Below are positions 41,828 to 50,395 of a DNA stretch of 64,000 nt, one piece after another. The stretch spans positions 6,805,470-6,869,469 of the forward strand of contig NZ_CP059557.1 in the NCBI RefSeq assembly GCF_022828475.1, given 5' to 3'. The first letter of the stretch is position 1. Every line of letters begins with the position of its first letter. A program made the position numbers and the translations under genes. The DNA comes from Saccharopolyspora gloriosae. Its GTDB lineage: Bacteria > Actinomycetota > Actinomycetes > Mycobacteriales > Pseudonocardiaceae. The notes beneath the pieces were generated by a model. That model searched no databases. It saw nothing but the letters and a program-made list of their open reading frames with translations, and was not told the DNA's origin.

Positions 41828-43792
41828 TCAGGCGCGAGTCCGGTCGTGCTCGCGCTGCACGTCCTGGCGAGCCGCCTCGGCGCCGGTCGCGATCGGAGCG
41901 GTGATCCACTGGCGCGGCAGGCCGAACGCCTCCACCAGCTCCACCGCGTGCGGCCGAAGCCCCTGGCACAGGCCGTTCACCCCTTCCGTCACCGCCTTGG
42001 CTCGACGTGGCGTGATCCGCTCGTGCTCCAGGAACCAGCCCCGGTCCTCCTCGATCGTGGCGAGCACGTACAGATCGCAGACCCGCTCCAGCAGCTGCGC
42101 GGTCGGACCGTCCTCGCAGCGTTCGATGCCCGCGACGAACGCCTCCAGCACCACCCGGTCGATGTGCACCCGAGCCGCCCGCAGCACGTGGTCCTGGGCG
42201 TTGTTGAACACCTCGAACGGATCCGCGTCCTTGCCGGTGGCCCGCCGCAGCCTGCGGGCGACACCGTCGAGCACATGGCGCTCGCGGTCGTCGAACAGCT
42301 TGAGCTGCCAGCCGCGGTCGAACACCGCTTCCTCGTCGTCTCGCTGAGCGGCGTCGATCAGGCGCTGCACCAGGGACTTCGCCGCGGTGCGCTCGATGAC
42401 CGTGCCGACGAACTGGTCCGCGACGAACCGCGCCACCTCCAAGGTGCCGAGCTCGCCGAACTGGTCCTTGTAGTCCGTCAGCAGCCCCTTCGCGACCAGC
42501 TGCAGCAGGACGGTGTTGTCACCCTCGAACGTGGTGAACACGTCGGTGTCGGCCTTGAGCTGCGGCAGCTGGTTCTCCGCCAGGTAGCCGGCGCCGCCGC
42601 ACGCCTCGCGCGCCGCCTGGATCGTGCTCGTCGCGTGCCAGGTGCTCAGCGCCTTGATCCCGGCGGCCCGCGATTCCAGTTCCCGCTGCGCCCGCTCGTC
42701 CCCGGAACCCGACACCTCGTGCAGCGTCTGCACCAGCTGTTCCTGCGCGAAGTGCAGCGCGTAGGACTTCGCCAACGCGGGAAGCAGCTTGCGCTGGTGG
42801 CCGAGGTAGTCGAGGACGACGGTCTCCTCCTCGGTGCCCGGCCGGTCGAACTGCCTGCGCGCCGTGCCGTACCGCAGCGCGATCTCCAGGGCGAGCTTCG
42901 CGGCGCTGCCCGCGGTCCCGGCCACCGAGATCCGGCCGCGGATGAGCGTGCCGAGCATGGTGAAGAAGCGCTTGCCGGTGCTCTCGATCGGGCTGCTGTA
43001 GGTGCCGTCCGCGGCCACGTCGCCATAGCGGTTGAGCAGCGCCTCCCGCGGCACCCGCACCTGGTCGAAGGTGATGCGCCCGTTGTCGACACCGTTGAGC
43101 CCGGCCTTGCGGCCGCAGTCGGACAGGTGCACGCCCGGTTCGGCCGCACCGGACTCGTCCCGGATCGGCACCATCAGCGCGTGCACGCCGTGGCGTTCGC
43201 CGCCGGTGATGAGCTGGGCGAACACCACCGCCATCCGGCCGTCGCGGGCGGCGTTGCCGATGTACTCCTTGCGCGCCGACTCGTGCGGGGTGTGCACCAC
43301 GAACTCTTCGGTCGCCGGATCGTAGGTGGCGGTGGTGCGCAGGTGCTGCACGTCCGAGCCGTGGCCGGTCTCGGTCATCGCGAAGCAGCCCGGCAGGTCC
43401 AGGTTCATGATCGAGGGCAGGTAGCGCTCGTGGTGGCGCTCGGTGCCCAGCGCCTGCACGGCGCCGCCGAACAGGCCCCACTGCACGCCTGCCTTGACCA
43501 TCAGCGACAGGTTCCCGGCCAGCATCTCCAGCGAGACGACGGAGCCGCCGACGTCGCCGCGGCCGCCTTGCGCGACGGGGAAGCCGATCTCGGGGATGCC
43601 GCTTTTGACCAGCAGGTGCAGCTGTTCGAGGGTGTGCGCGCGATGCGATTCGGTGTCCAGGTGATCGCCGGGCGGCAACTCGGTGCTTTCGAGTTCTTCG
43701 CGCACCTTGGCGCGGACGCCGGCCCAGCGCCCGTCGAGCAGGTTCGCCAGTTCGGTCGCGTCGAACCGGGCCGGTGCCTTCGGGATGTCCAT
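41828..43792 (-). CDS. acyl-CoA oxidase/dehydrogenase (ACOX type)
   Basis: FAD enzyme of 654 residues that oxidises acyl-CoA to enoyl-CoA in fatty-acid breakdown. The length and the conserved FEGDNTVLLQLVAKGLL (catalytic Glu near residue 420) match acyl-CoA oxidases rather than dehydrogenases of about 390 residues. Other features are CFAMTETGHGSDVQHLRTTA (FAD-binding strand), GGERHGVHALMVPIRD, YGTARRQFDRPG and EACGGAGYLAENQLP, followed by a C-terminal all-helical domain. ATG at 43792 has GGAGG 5 nt upstream. It lies between its own terminator and leuS, with no visible operon partner. Confidence 0.9.
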   Translation of the reverse strand: MDIPKAPARFDATELANLLDGRWAGVRAKVREELESTELPPGDHLDTESHRAHTLEQLHLLVKSGIPEIGFPVAQGGRGDVGGSVVSLEMLAGNLSLMVKAGVQWGLFGGAVQALGTERHHERYLPSIMNLDLPGCFAMTETGHGSDVQHLRTTATYDPATEEFVVHTPHESARKEYIGNAARDGRMAVVFAQLITGGERHGVHALMVPIRDESGAAEPGVHLSDCGRKAGLNGVDNGRITFDQVRVPREALLNRYGDVAADGTYSSPIESTGKRFFTMLGTLIRGRISVAGTAGSAAKLALEIALRYGTARRQFDRPGTEEETVVLDYLGHQRKLLPALAKSYALHFAQEQLVQTLHEVSGSGDERAQRELESRAAGIKALSTWHATSTIQAAREACGGAGYLAENQLPQLKADTDVFTTFEGDNTVLLQLVAKGLLTDYKDQFGELGTLEVARFVADQFVGTVIERTAAKSLVQRLIDAAQRDDEEAVFDRGWQLKLFDDRERHVLDGVARRLRRATGKDADPFEVFNNAQDHVLRAARVHIDRVVLEAFVAGIERCEDGPTAQLLERVCDLYVLATIEEDRGWFLEHERITPRRAKAVTEGVNGLCQGLRPHAVELVEAFGLPRQWITAPIATGAEAARQDVQREHDRTRA

Positions 43793-43893
43793 GCCAGCCT
43801 CCACAGGTCTGGTGCCGTCTCGATCAAGCGTAGTTACTCGTCAGTAGCTCAGCTATGTGACCTCTCTCGCCACTGTCCACGGATCAACGCGAA

Positions 43894-43929
43894 ACGGCCC
43901 GCTCACCGGAGAACAGGTGAGCGGGCCGT
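43894..43929 (-). terminator. terminator after leuS
   Basis: Perfect 14-bp stem (ACGGCCCGCTCACC with its complement) and 8-nt loop, 16 nt past the leuS stop, followed by TTCGCG on the leftward strand. Confidence 0.8.
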
Positions 43930-43945
43930 GCGCGTCGTGGCGAAG

Positions 43946-46879
43946 TCAGGCGACGACGTTGACCAGGCGACCGGGAACGACGATGACCTTGCGCGGCTCC
44001 TTGCCCTCCAACGCGGCCACCACCTTCTCGTCCGCCAGCGCGGCCGTGCGCACCTCGTCCTGCGAGGCCGAAGCGGGCACCACGACCCGCGACCGGACCT
44101 TGCCGTTGATCTGGATCGGGTACTCGGCCGTGTCCTCGACCAAGTACTCCTCCGCCGCCACCGGGAACGGGCCGTGGGCCAGGCTGCCGTCGTGCCCCAG
44201 CCGCGACCACAGCTCCTCCGCCAGGTGCGGAGTCAGCGGAGCCACCATCAGCACCAGCGGCTCCACCACCTGACGCGGCGTGCCCGCCGCACCGGAGTAC
44301 GTCTTGGTGATCCGGTTGTTCAGCTCGATCAGCTTCGCCACCGCGGTGTTGAAGCGCAGCGCGTCGAAGTCCTCGCGCACCCCGTCGATCGTCTTGTGCA
44401 GCGCGCGCAGCACCTCGTCGTCGGGCTGCTCCTCGGTGATCCGCAACTCACCGGAGCTCTCGTCGACGACGTTGCGCCACAGCCGCTGCAGGAACCGGTG
44501 CGAGCCGACGACGTCCTTGGTCGCCCACGGCCGCGAGGTGTCCAGCGGCCCCATCGCCATCTCGTACAGCCGCAGCGTGTCCGCGCCGTAGGCGTCGGCC
44601 ATCTCGTCCGGGGAGACGGAGTTCTTCAGGCTCTTGCCCATCTTCCCGTACTCGCGACGCACCTCCTCGTCACCGAAGAAGAACTTGCCGTCGCGCTCCT
44701 CGACCTCGTCCGCGGGCACGTACACGCCGCGGGAGTCGGTGTAGGCGAACGCCTGGATGTAGCCCTGGTTGTACAGCCGCCGGTAGGGCTCCTCCGAGCT
44801 CAGGAAGCCCAGGTCGAACAGCACCTTGTGCCAGAACCGCGAGTACAGCAGGTGCAGCACCGCGTGCTCCACGCCGCCGACGTACAGGTCCAGGCCGCCC
44901 GGGTCGTCCGCGCCGTGCGTCTGCGGCCGCGGCCCCATCCAGTAGCGCTCGTTGGCCGGGTCGACGAACTCGGAGTCGTTGACCGGGTCGATGTAGCGCA
45001 GCTGGTACCAGCAGGAACCGGCCCACTGCGGCATCACGTTGGTGTCGCGCCGGTAGTCCTTGAGCCCGTCGCCCAGGTCCAGTTCGACCTCGGCCCACTC
45101 GGTGGCCTTCGCCAGCGGCGGCTCGGGACGGCTGTCGGCGTCCTCCGGGTCGAAGGTGCGCGGCGAGTAGTCCTCGACCTCGGGCAGCACGACCGGCAGC
45201 GAGCTCTCCGGCACGCCCAGCGGCTCGCCGTCCTCGCCGTAGACGATGGGGAACGGCTCGCCCCAGTAGCGCTGCCGGGCGAACAGCCAGTCCCGCAGCT
45301 TGTACTGCACCGTGCCGCTGCCGTGGCCGCGCTCGGCCAGCCAGTCGATGACGGTGCTCTTCGCCTCGTCCAGACCCAGGCCGTTGAGGTCCAGGCCTGC
45401 TTCGGGATTCGCGGAGTTGATCCGCGGCCCGTCACCGGTGAAGGCGCCGTCGACGTGGTCGTCGGTGGGCTGCACGGTGCGCACCACCGGCAGCTCGAAG
45501 GCCTGCGCGAAATCCCAGTCGCGAGTGTCCTCGCCGGGCACCGCCATGATCGCGCCGGTGCCGTAGCCCATCAGCACGTAGTCGGCGACGAACACCGGGA
45601 TCTGCGTGCCGTTGACCGGGTTGGTGGCCCAGGCGCCGGTGAACACGCCGGTCTTGTCCTTGTTCTCCTGGCGGTCCAGGTCGGACTTCATCGACGCGGT
45701 GCGCCGGTAGTCCGCCACGGCCTGCGCCGGGGTGGGGGCGCCGCCGGTCCAGCCGTCGCGGGTGCCCTCCGGCCACTCGGCGGCGGTCAGCTCGTCCACC
45801 AGCGGGTGCTCCGGCGCCAGCACCAGGTAGGTCACGCCGAACAGCGTGTCCGGCCGGGTGGTGAACACCTCGATGCGCTCGGCGGAACCGTCCAGCTCGA
45901 ACGAGACGTTCGCGCCCTGCGAGCGGCCGATCCAGTTCCGCTGCATGCTCTTGACCTTGTCCGGCCAGTCCAGCCGGTCCAGGTCGTCCACCAGGCGGTC
46001 GGAGTACGCGGTGATCCGCATCATCCACTGCTTCAAGTTGCGGCGGAACACCGGGAAGTTGCCGCGTTCGGTCAGGCCGTCGGCGGTGACCTCTTCGTTC
46101 GCCACGACCGTGCCCAGGCCGGGCGCCCAGTTCACCGGCGCCTCCGACAGGTACGCCAGCCGGTAGGAGTCGATCAGCTTGCGCTGCTCGGTGCGGCTCA
46201 GCTCGCTCCACGAACGCCCGTCCGGGGTGGCGCGCTCGCCGTCGGCGAACTGCTTCTCCAGCTCGGAGATCGGCCGTGCGCGGCCCTTGCCACCGTCGGC
46301 TTCGGTGTCGTACCAGGCGTGGAAGACCTGCAGGAAGATCCACTGCGTCCACTTGTAGAACTCGATGTCCGTGGTCGCGATCCGGCGGCGCTCGTCGTGG
46401 CCCAGGCCCAGCCGGCGGATCTGGCGCAGGTAGCGCTCGATGTTCTGCTCGGTGGTGGTCCGCGGGTGGGTGCCGGTCTGCACCGCGTACTGCTCGGCGG
46501 GCAGGCCGAACGCGTCGAAGCCCATCGTGTGCAGCACGTTGCGGCCCAGCATCCGGTGGAACCGGGCGTAGACGTCGGTGCCGATGAAGCCCAGCGGGTG
46601 CCCGACGTGCAGTCCCGAACCCGACGGGTACGGGAACATGTCCTGGATGAACAGCTTGTTCGCCGCGTCCAGTTCGGACTCGGTGCGCAGCGGCCCTGCC
46701 GGGTTCGGCGCGTGGAAGGTGCCGAGTTCTTCCCAACGCTGCTGCCAGCGCTGCTCGACCCGCGCCGCCGTCTCCGCGGTGTAGCGGAACCGGGGCGTCT
46801 CCTCACTCCCGTTCACCGAGCTCCCCGTCGACGGATCTCCCGTCGGCTCGCTCGTCACGCCTGCTTCCTGGCCGCTCAT
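43946..46879 (-). CDS. leuS: leucyl-tRNA synthetase
   Basis: Charges tRNA-Leu with leucine. The class I enzyme has 977 residues, the size of actinobacterial LeuRS. A variable lead of about 30 residues precedes [18 protein letters not shown]. The HIGH motif appears as HVGHPLGF near residue 90, followed by [13 protein letters not shown]. The editing domain (CP1) has [20 protein letters not shown]. The KMSKS motif appears as [10 protein letters not shown] near residue 745. The anticodon domain follows. ATG at 46879 is taken; an adjacent upstream GTG is also in frame. No T-box leader is visible. Confidence 0.97.
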   Translation of the reverse strand: MSGQEAGVTSEPTGDPSTGSSVNGSEETPRFRYTAETAARVEQRWQQRWEELGTFHAPNPAGPLRTESELDAANKLFIQDMFPYPSGSGLHVGHPLGFIGTDVYARFHRMLGRNVLHTMGFDAFGLPAEQYAVQTGTHPRTTTEQNIERYLRQIRRLGLGHDERRRIATTDIEFYKWTQWIFLQVFHAWYDTEADGGKGRARPISELEKQFADGERATPDGRSWSELSRTEQRKLIDSYRLAYLSEAPVNWAPGLGTVVANEEVTADGLTERGNFPVFRRNLKQWMMRITAYSDRLVDDLDRLDWPDKVKSMQRNWIGRSQGANVSFELDGSAERIEVFTTRPDTLFGVTYLVLAPEHPLVDELTAAEWPEGTRDGWTGGAPTPAQAVADYRRTASMKSDLDRQENKDKTGVFTGAWATNPVNGTQIPVFVADYVLMGYGTGAIMAVPGEDTRDWDFAQAFELPVVRTVQPTDDHVDGAFTGDGPRINSANPEAGLDLNGLGLDEAKSTVIDWLAERGHGSGTVQYKLRDWLFARQRYWGEPFPIVYGEDGEPLGVPESSLPVVLPEVEDYSPRTFDPEDADSRPEPPLAKATEWAEVELDLGDGLKDYRRDTNVMPQWAGSCWYQLRYIDPVNDSEFVDPANERYWMGPRPQTHGADDPGGLDLYVGGVEHAVLHLLYSRFWHKVLFDLGFLSSEEPYRRLYNQGYIQAFAYTDSRGVYVPADEVEERDGKFFFGDEEVRREYGKMGKSLKNSVSPDEMADAYGADTLRLYEMAMGPLDTSRPWATKDVVGSHRFLQRLWRNVVDESSGELRITEEQPDDEVLRALHKTIDGVREDFDALRFNTAVAKLIELNNRITKTYSGAAGTPRQVVEPLVLMVAPLTPHLAEELWSRLGHDGSLAHGPFPVAAEEYLVEDTAEYPIQINGKVRSRVVVPASASQDEVRTAALADEKVVAALEGKEPRKVIVVPGRLVNVVA

Positions 46880-46882
46880 CAC

Positions 46883-47219
46883 CTGCGTTTCCTTCCCTGC
46901 TCACCGCGCGGATCGCACACCCCCAGTGTGCCGCCCGCGCCCAACCGATTTTCCGCGGCCCGTCCCTGCCGGGGGCCGGGGCCGCGCAGACCGCCCGCCA
47001 TCGGTCGTGCGCAACGAGACGCACCGCGGATTGACAGTGCGGGAGCGGAACTCTCTAACCTGATCACCAGCAGCGGAGCCGCCCTGGCCATCAAGCGGGG
47101 CGGGACGCAAAACGCCCCAGGTGGCATGCGCGCTGAGCGCAGAGGCGAACCTGGGGCTTACGCCGCCACTTTAGCACAACCGCGGCGCGTCCTGATCACT
47201 TCACGACTCGGGGGGACCG
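46883..47219. other. leuS / Abi-like divergent intergenic region with a long hairpin
   Basis: About 340 bp between divergent genes. At 47114-47157 a 9-bp stem (GCCCCAGGT with ACCTGGGGC) encloses an inner GCGC-GCTGA-GCGC hairpin. This could be part of a leuS leader, since it lies about 235 nt upstream of its start. The T-box stem with a GGTGG-type antiterminator element is not evident. I see no gene. Confidence 0.4.
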
Positions 47220-47885
47220 ATGTCCGGCGAACGGCCCGCCTGGATCCACAGCACGCTGTCCGCGGCGCGCTTCCAGCGATACCTGACCGCCGCGAACGGG
47301 GATCACCCCGGCGCCCTCCGGCTGTACCAGTGGAACCTGGACGTCTCCGCCGCCTTCTACGGGCCGCTGCACTGGCTGGAGATCAGCCTGCGCAACGGGG
47401 TGCACGAGCGGTTGCGCGCCCACTTCGGCAGCGCGCAGTGGTGGGAGCTGGTGCAGCTGACCGACTACGGCAGGCGCGCGGTCACGAAGGAGCACGCCAA
47501 GCTGAAGCGGCAGAAGCAGGCCGGGTTCACCGCCGACGATGTGGTGGCGAAGCTGTCGCTGGGGTTCTGGGTGTCGCTGACGAGCAAGGGGCGCGGCTAC
47601 GACCGGACGCTCTGGGTTCCCGCGCTGCACGGCGCGTTCCCGCAGTTCCGCGGCCCCCGGCGGGAGTTGCACGAGCGGTTGTCGCGCCTGCTGGAACTGC
47701 GCAACCGCATCATGCACCACGAACCGATCTTCCACCTGGACCTGCCGGGGCGGCGAGCGGAGATCTACCGCGTGCTGGGCTACCTCTCGCAGACGCTGCC
47801 CGTGCAGGCGCAGCGCTACGACCGCGTCCCCGAGCTGTGGGACGAGCGGCCGTGGGAAGGCGAGGGCTCCGCCGATCCGCGGTGA
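47220..47885 (+). CDS. Abi-like HEPN protein (AbiD/F type), possible phage defence
   Basis: Product of 221 residues in the Abi_2/AbiD-F-like family, which contains abortive-infection proteins of lactococci and HEPN-fold relatives. It has LSAARFQRYLTAANGDHPGA, LYQWNLDVSAAFYGPLHWLE, ISLRNGVHERLRAHFGS and the closing motif LLELRNRIMHHEPIFH, which contains the R-x4-H pattern of HEPN ribonucleases. It is a lone gene with no toxin-antitoxin partner or other defence gene nearby. Family members occur singly in many actinobacteria, so the defence role is inferred. ATG at 47220 has a GGGGGA stretch upstream. Confidence 0.78.
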   Translation: MSGERPAWIHSTLSAARFQRYLTAANGDHPGALRLYQWNLDVSAAFYGPLHWLEISLRNGVHERLRAHFGSAQWWELVQLTDYGRRAVTKEHAKLKRQKQAGFTADDVVAKLSLGFWVSLTSKGRGYDRTLWVPALHGAFPQFRGPRRELHERLSRLLELRNRIMHHEPIFHLDLPGRRAEIYRVLGYLSQTLPVQAQRYDRVPELWDERPWEGEGSADPR

Positions 47886-47889
47886 CCGC

Positions 47890-49005
47890 TCAGCGCAACG
47901 CCAGCACGATGAGCCGGGTGGTCTGGGCGGGGGAGAAGTTGTTGTCGCTGACCAGGGCGAGCGTGCGTTCACCGGTGGGCAGTCGCGGCCCCCACGTGAT
48001 GCCTTCGACGTTGTCGACGGTGCCGGGCTCGAACCGTCCGAGGTCCGCGAGCAGCCGCTTGTGCACCGGGCGGACCGGTGCGTCGCGCAGCGAGGGCACG
48101 TCCTTGACGTCGTCCGAACCGCGCAGGTCCGCTTCGTAGATCCGGATGGAGTTGCCGACTCCTTCGACGTAGGCCCGCTCCAGCACGAGGTAGCGGTCGT
48201 CGCCGGCGGCGAGCACGGCCGCGATCCCGTTGTCACCGGGTTCGCCGTCGGATTCGGCGAAGACCGGGTCGATCGGATAGGCGTGCTGCGAGAGCACCCG
48301 CCCGCCGCGGTCCTGCACGGTGATCCGGCTGAGCGCGCCGTGCTCGGTCGTCGGCGGGTCACCGTCCTGCAGCAGCGCGGACTCGACCGCGTTGACCACC
48401 AGCGAACCGCCTGCGGCGAACGTGAGGGACTCCAGCGATTCGTTGCGCCGCGGACCCGCGTCCGGTTCCACGGCCAGGTTCGGTGGCAGCGGCAGCTCCG
48501 CCCGGAACGCGCCGCCCGGGGCCGCCGACCGGATCGACGGGTCGATCAGCTGCTGGTCCCGTTCCCCTTCGCTGGTCCACCACAGGTCGTGCGACCACGG
48601 GTCGAAACGGATCTCCTCCGGGTCGACGGTGGTGCCGTCCGCCGCGGAGATCGGCGGATAGGTGGCGCCGTCCGGACGCCGGAACGGGTGGGTCCCGGTG
48701 AGATTCCACGCGTCGATCCCATCGGGCTCGATCTCGACGTCCGCGGTGTAGAAGCGGGCCGGGTTCTTCTCGGACCGGTCGTCGCTGATGAACACCCACT
48801 GCCCGGTGCGCGGGTCGAAGTCCAGGCCGGAGAGGCCGCCGACGGCGGTGCCCTGGAACGTCGTCCCCCACGGCAGGGTCCGCTCGCCCAGCAGGCGCAC
48901 CCCGTCCGGGGCGGCGGGCCGGGCCGGTGCGGCGCACGCCGTCGGTGCCGCCGCCATCGAGAGCACCGCCGCGGCCAGCACGACGCGGAGCCGGTTCGAG
49001 ATCAT
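47890..49005 (-). CDS. secreted esterase-like phytase family protein
   Basis: Exported beta-propeller-type protein of 371 residues from the esterase-like phytase family (PF13449 type). A signal peptide (VVLAAAVLSMAAAPTACA) is followed by TTFQGTAVGGLSGLDFDP, WVFISDDRSEKNPARFY, DPEEIRFDPW, RRNESLESLTFAAGG, YLVLERAYVEGVGN, and the terminal VDNVEGITWGPRL and ALVSDNNFSP, the family's recurring blade motifs. Predicted substrates are phosphate esters, but activity is rarely shown. Its stop lies 4 bp from that of the convergent Abi-like gene. Confidence 0.85.
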   Translation of the reverse strand: MISNRLRVVLAAAVLSMAAAPTACAAPARPAAPDGVRLLGERTLPWGTTFQGTAVGGLSGLDFDPRTGQWVFISDDRSEKNPARFYTADVEIEPDGIDAWNLTGTHPFRRPDGATYPPISAADGTTVDPEEIRFDPWSHDLWWTSEGERDQQLIDPSIRSAAPGGAFRAELPLPPNLAVEPDAGPRRNESLESLTFAAGGSLVVNAVESALLQDGDPPTTEHGALSRITVQDRGGRVLSQHAYPIDPVFAESDGEPGDNGIAAVLAAGDDRYLVLERAYVEGVGNSIRIYEADLRGSDDVKDVPSLRDAPVRPVHKRLLADLGRFEPGTVDNVEGITWGPRLPTGERTLALVSDNNFSPAQTTRLIVLALR

Positions 49006-49060
49006 GTGACCCAGCGAACCTCATCCAGGTAGCGAACAGATGTCGGAAATGCAGCGGCCG

Positions 49061-49066
49061 TACCCT
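49061..49066 (+). promoter_or_regulatory. -10 box (TACCCT) for a leaderless SdpI transcript
   Basis: TACCCT is followed by GTCCAG and then the GTG start, again with N6 spacing and no ribosome site. Confidence 0.5.
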
Positions 49067-49072
49067 GTCCAG

Positions 49073-49468
49073 GTGATGGCTGTGCAGGTGATCTTGTGTG
49101 CGTTGCTCGTGGTGCTCGGAGCGGCGCTGGTGTTCATCGGATGGCGCGGACTGCGAAGCCAGCTGCCGCCGAACCGCTACGTGGGCGTCCGCACCCCGGC
49201 GACGATGAGCAGCGAAGCGGCGTTCGAGCTCGGCAACCGGGTCGCCGCCCCCGCGATGCTGGCGGGCGGCGCCGTCGCGATCCTCGCGGGCGTGTCCGAA
49301 CCGCTGCTGAGCACGGTCACCAGTGCCGTGCTGGTCGCGGTGCTCGGCATCGTCGGAGCGTTCGCCCTGATGGTCGTCGGCGGAGTCCTCGGCAACAAGG
49401 CCGCCGAAGCGATGCCCGCCCCGGCGACGGCGGGTTGCTCGGGCTGCCCCGGCGGCTGCTGCGGCTGA
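49073..49468 (+). CDS. SdpI-family membrane protein with Cys-rich tail
   Basis: Membrane protein of 131 residues related to SdpI, the immunity and signalling protein of Bacillus SDP toxin. It has three hydrophobic segments (about 4-24, 64-82 and 84-104) with the family loop LPPNRYVGVRTPATMSSEAA followed by FELGNRVAAP. The last 10 residues are CSGCPGGCCG, an unusual cytoplasmic Cys cluster that could bind a metal. No SDP-type toxin gene is adjacent. I chose GTG at 49073 because of the TACCCT box; an upstream ATG in frame is less likely. Confidence 0.8.
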   Translation: MMAVQVILCALLVVLGAALVFIGWRGLRSQLPPNRYVGVRTPATMSSEAAFELGNRVAAPAMLAGGAVAILAGVSEPLLSTVTSAVLVAVLGIVGAFALMVVGGVLGNKAAEAMPAPATAGCSGCPGGCCG

Positions 49469-49489
49469 GCTCTCCCCACTTCGACACGA

Positions 49490-49514
49490 CGCCCGCGCCC
49501 CACTAGCGCGGGCG
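49490..49514. terminator. bidirectional terminator
   Basis: Perfect 9-bp GC stem (CGCCCGCGC with GCGCGGGCG) and 7-nt loop between the convergent SdpI and YqgE genes, followed by TTCTGC. Confidence 0.7.
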
Positions 49515-49532
49515 TTCTGCTTCGGCGGGGGT

Positions 49533-50105
49533 TCAGTTGAGCTTCACGTCGCCGGGGTGGGTGGCCAGGAACGCCAGCGGAGTGCTCTGCCTGCGCAGCA
49601 CTCGTCCCCACAGGTCCGCATCGGGAGCCGCGATCACGTCGTCCGGCAGCGCGGGGACCACGATCCAGTCGCCGCGTTCGATCTCGCCCGCGAGTTGCTT
49701 GGCGTCCCACCCGGCGTAGCCGGCGAAGAACCGAAGCCCGCGTGCTCGCGGCACCAGATCGTCGGGGTCACCGTCGAGGTCCACGAGTCCGACCGGGCCG
49801 CGCACGCCGACCATGCCGGAGATCCGCGCGACGTCCTCACCGGCGCGGAGCGCGGCCAGGCAGATCGCCGTCCGCTGCTCCACCGGTCCGCCGACGTACA
49901 GCGACGGCGGTTCGCTGGCGTGCGGCGCCCACTGCGGCAGCACGTCGCTGACGGCGACCTCGCTGGGCCGGTTCAAGATGACGCCGAGAGTGCCCTCGCC
50001 CCGGTGGTGGATGATGTAGACCACCGTCCGGCGGAAGTTCATGTCGAGCAGCTGCGGGGCAGCCACCAGCAGCGTCCCCGGCTCGACCTCCGCGTCTGAT
50101 TCCAC
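49533..50105 (-). CDS. YqgE/AlgH family protein (UPF0301, Rv0038-like)
   Basis: Conserved protein of 190 residues with unknown biochemical role. Family signatures are GTLLVAAPQLLDMNFRRTVV, HHRGEGTLGVILNRPSE, LYVGGPVEQRT and RFFAGYAGWDAKQLAGEIE. Its homologue in M. tuberculosis is Rv0038, in the same chromosomal block as leuS (Rv0041). The start is GTG at 50105 with GCGGAG immediately before it, too close for a normal ribosome site; GATCAT ends 6 nt upstream, so a leaderless start is possible. Confidence 0.88.
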   Translation of the reverse strand: MESDAEVEPGTLLVAAPQLLDMNFRRTVVYIIHHRGEGTLGVILNRPSEVAVSDVLPQWAPHASEPPSLYVGGPVEQRTAICLAALRAGEDVARISGMVGVRGPVGLVDLDGDPDDLVPRARGLRFFAGYAGWDAKQLAGEIERGDWIVVPALPDDVIAAPDADLWGRVLRRQSTPLAFLATHPGDVKLN

Positions 50106-50395
50106 CTCCGCATGATCGCAGAGCGGAGGGCCGCCTGGCGTGACCGTGCCGCGAACGCGTTGGATTTCCGGGCGATGCAGCCGTTCAGTCGTATCCGACT
50201 ACTGCGAACAGTCGTTATTGCACACTTGAATGTCGTATCGAGTATTAATATAACTCGCTGACCAGCATCGACGCGTCAGCCGACCAAGTCCGGAGTGCGA
50301 CCGGAGATCAGTGAGCGGGTACGAACCACGAACGGCCGCGTCACGAAGCCCACGTCGCCCCAACCGCGCAACGCCCCGCCCGGTCCGGCCCCGGA
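50106..50395. other. yqgE-pcnA intergenic region with an AT-rich palindrome
   Basis: Mostly ordinary GC-rich spacer. The stretch 50215-50262 is strikingly AT-rich and contains CGAGT-ATTAATATA-ACTCG (50239-50257). It may be a promoter or protein-binding site for the leftward yqgE gene. No gene is seen. Confidence 0.4.

Noticed and set aside
46883-47219. T-box riboswitch upstream of leuS
   Set aside because: A stable hairpin exists, but I cannot find the specifier loop, the conserved T-box sequence or an adjacent terminator-antiterminator pair.
41729-48139. A 2136-codon open frame on the + strand
   Set aside because: It lies antisense to acyl-CoA oxidase and leuS, whose products are unmistakable. 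Long antisense frames are expected at this GC content, and the translation has no domain signature.
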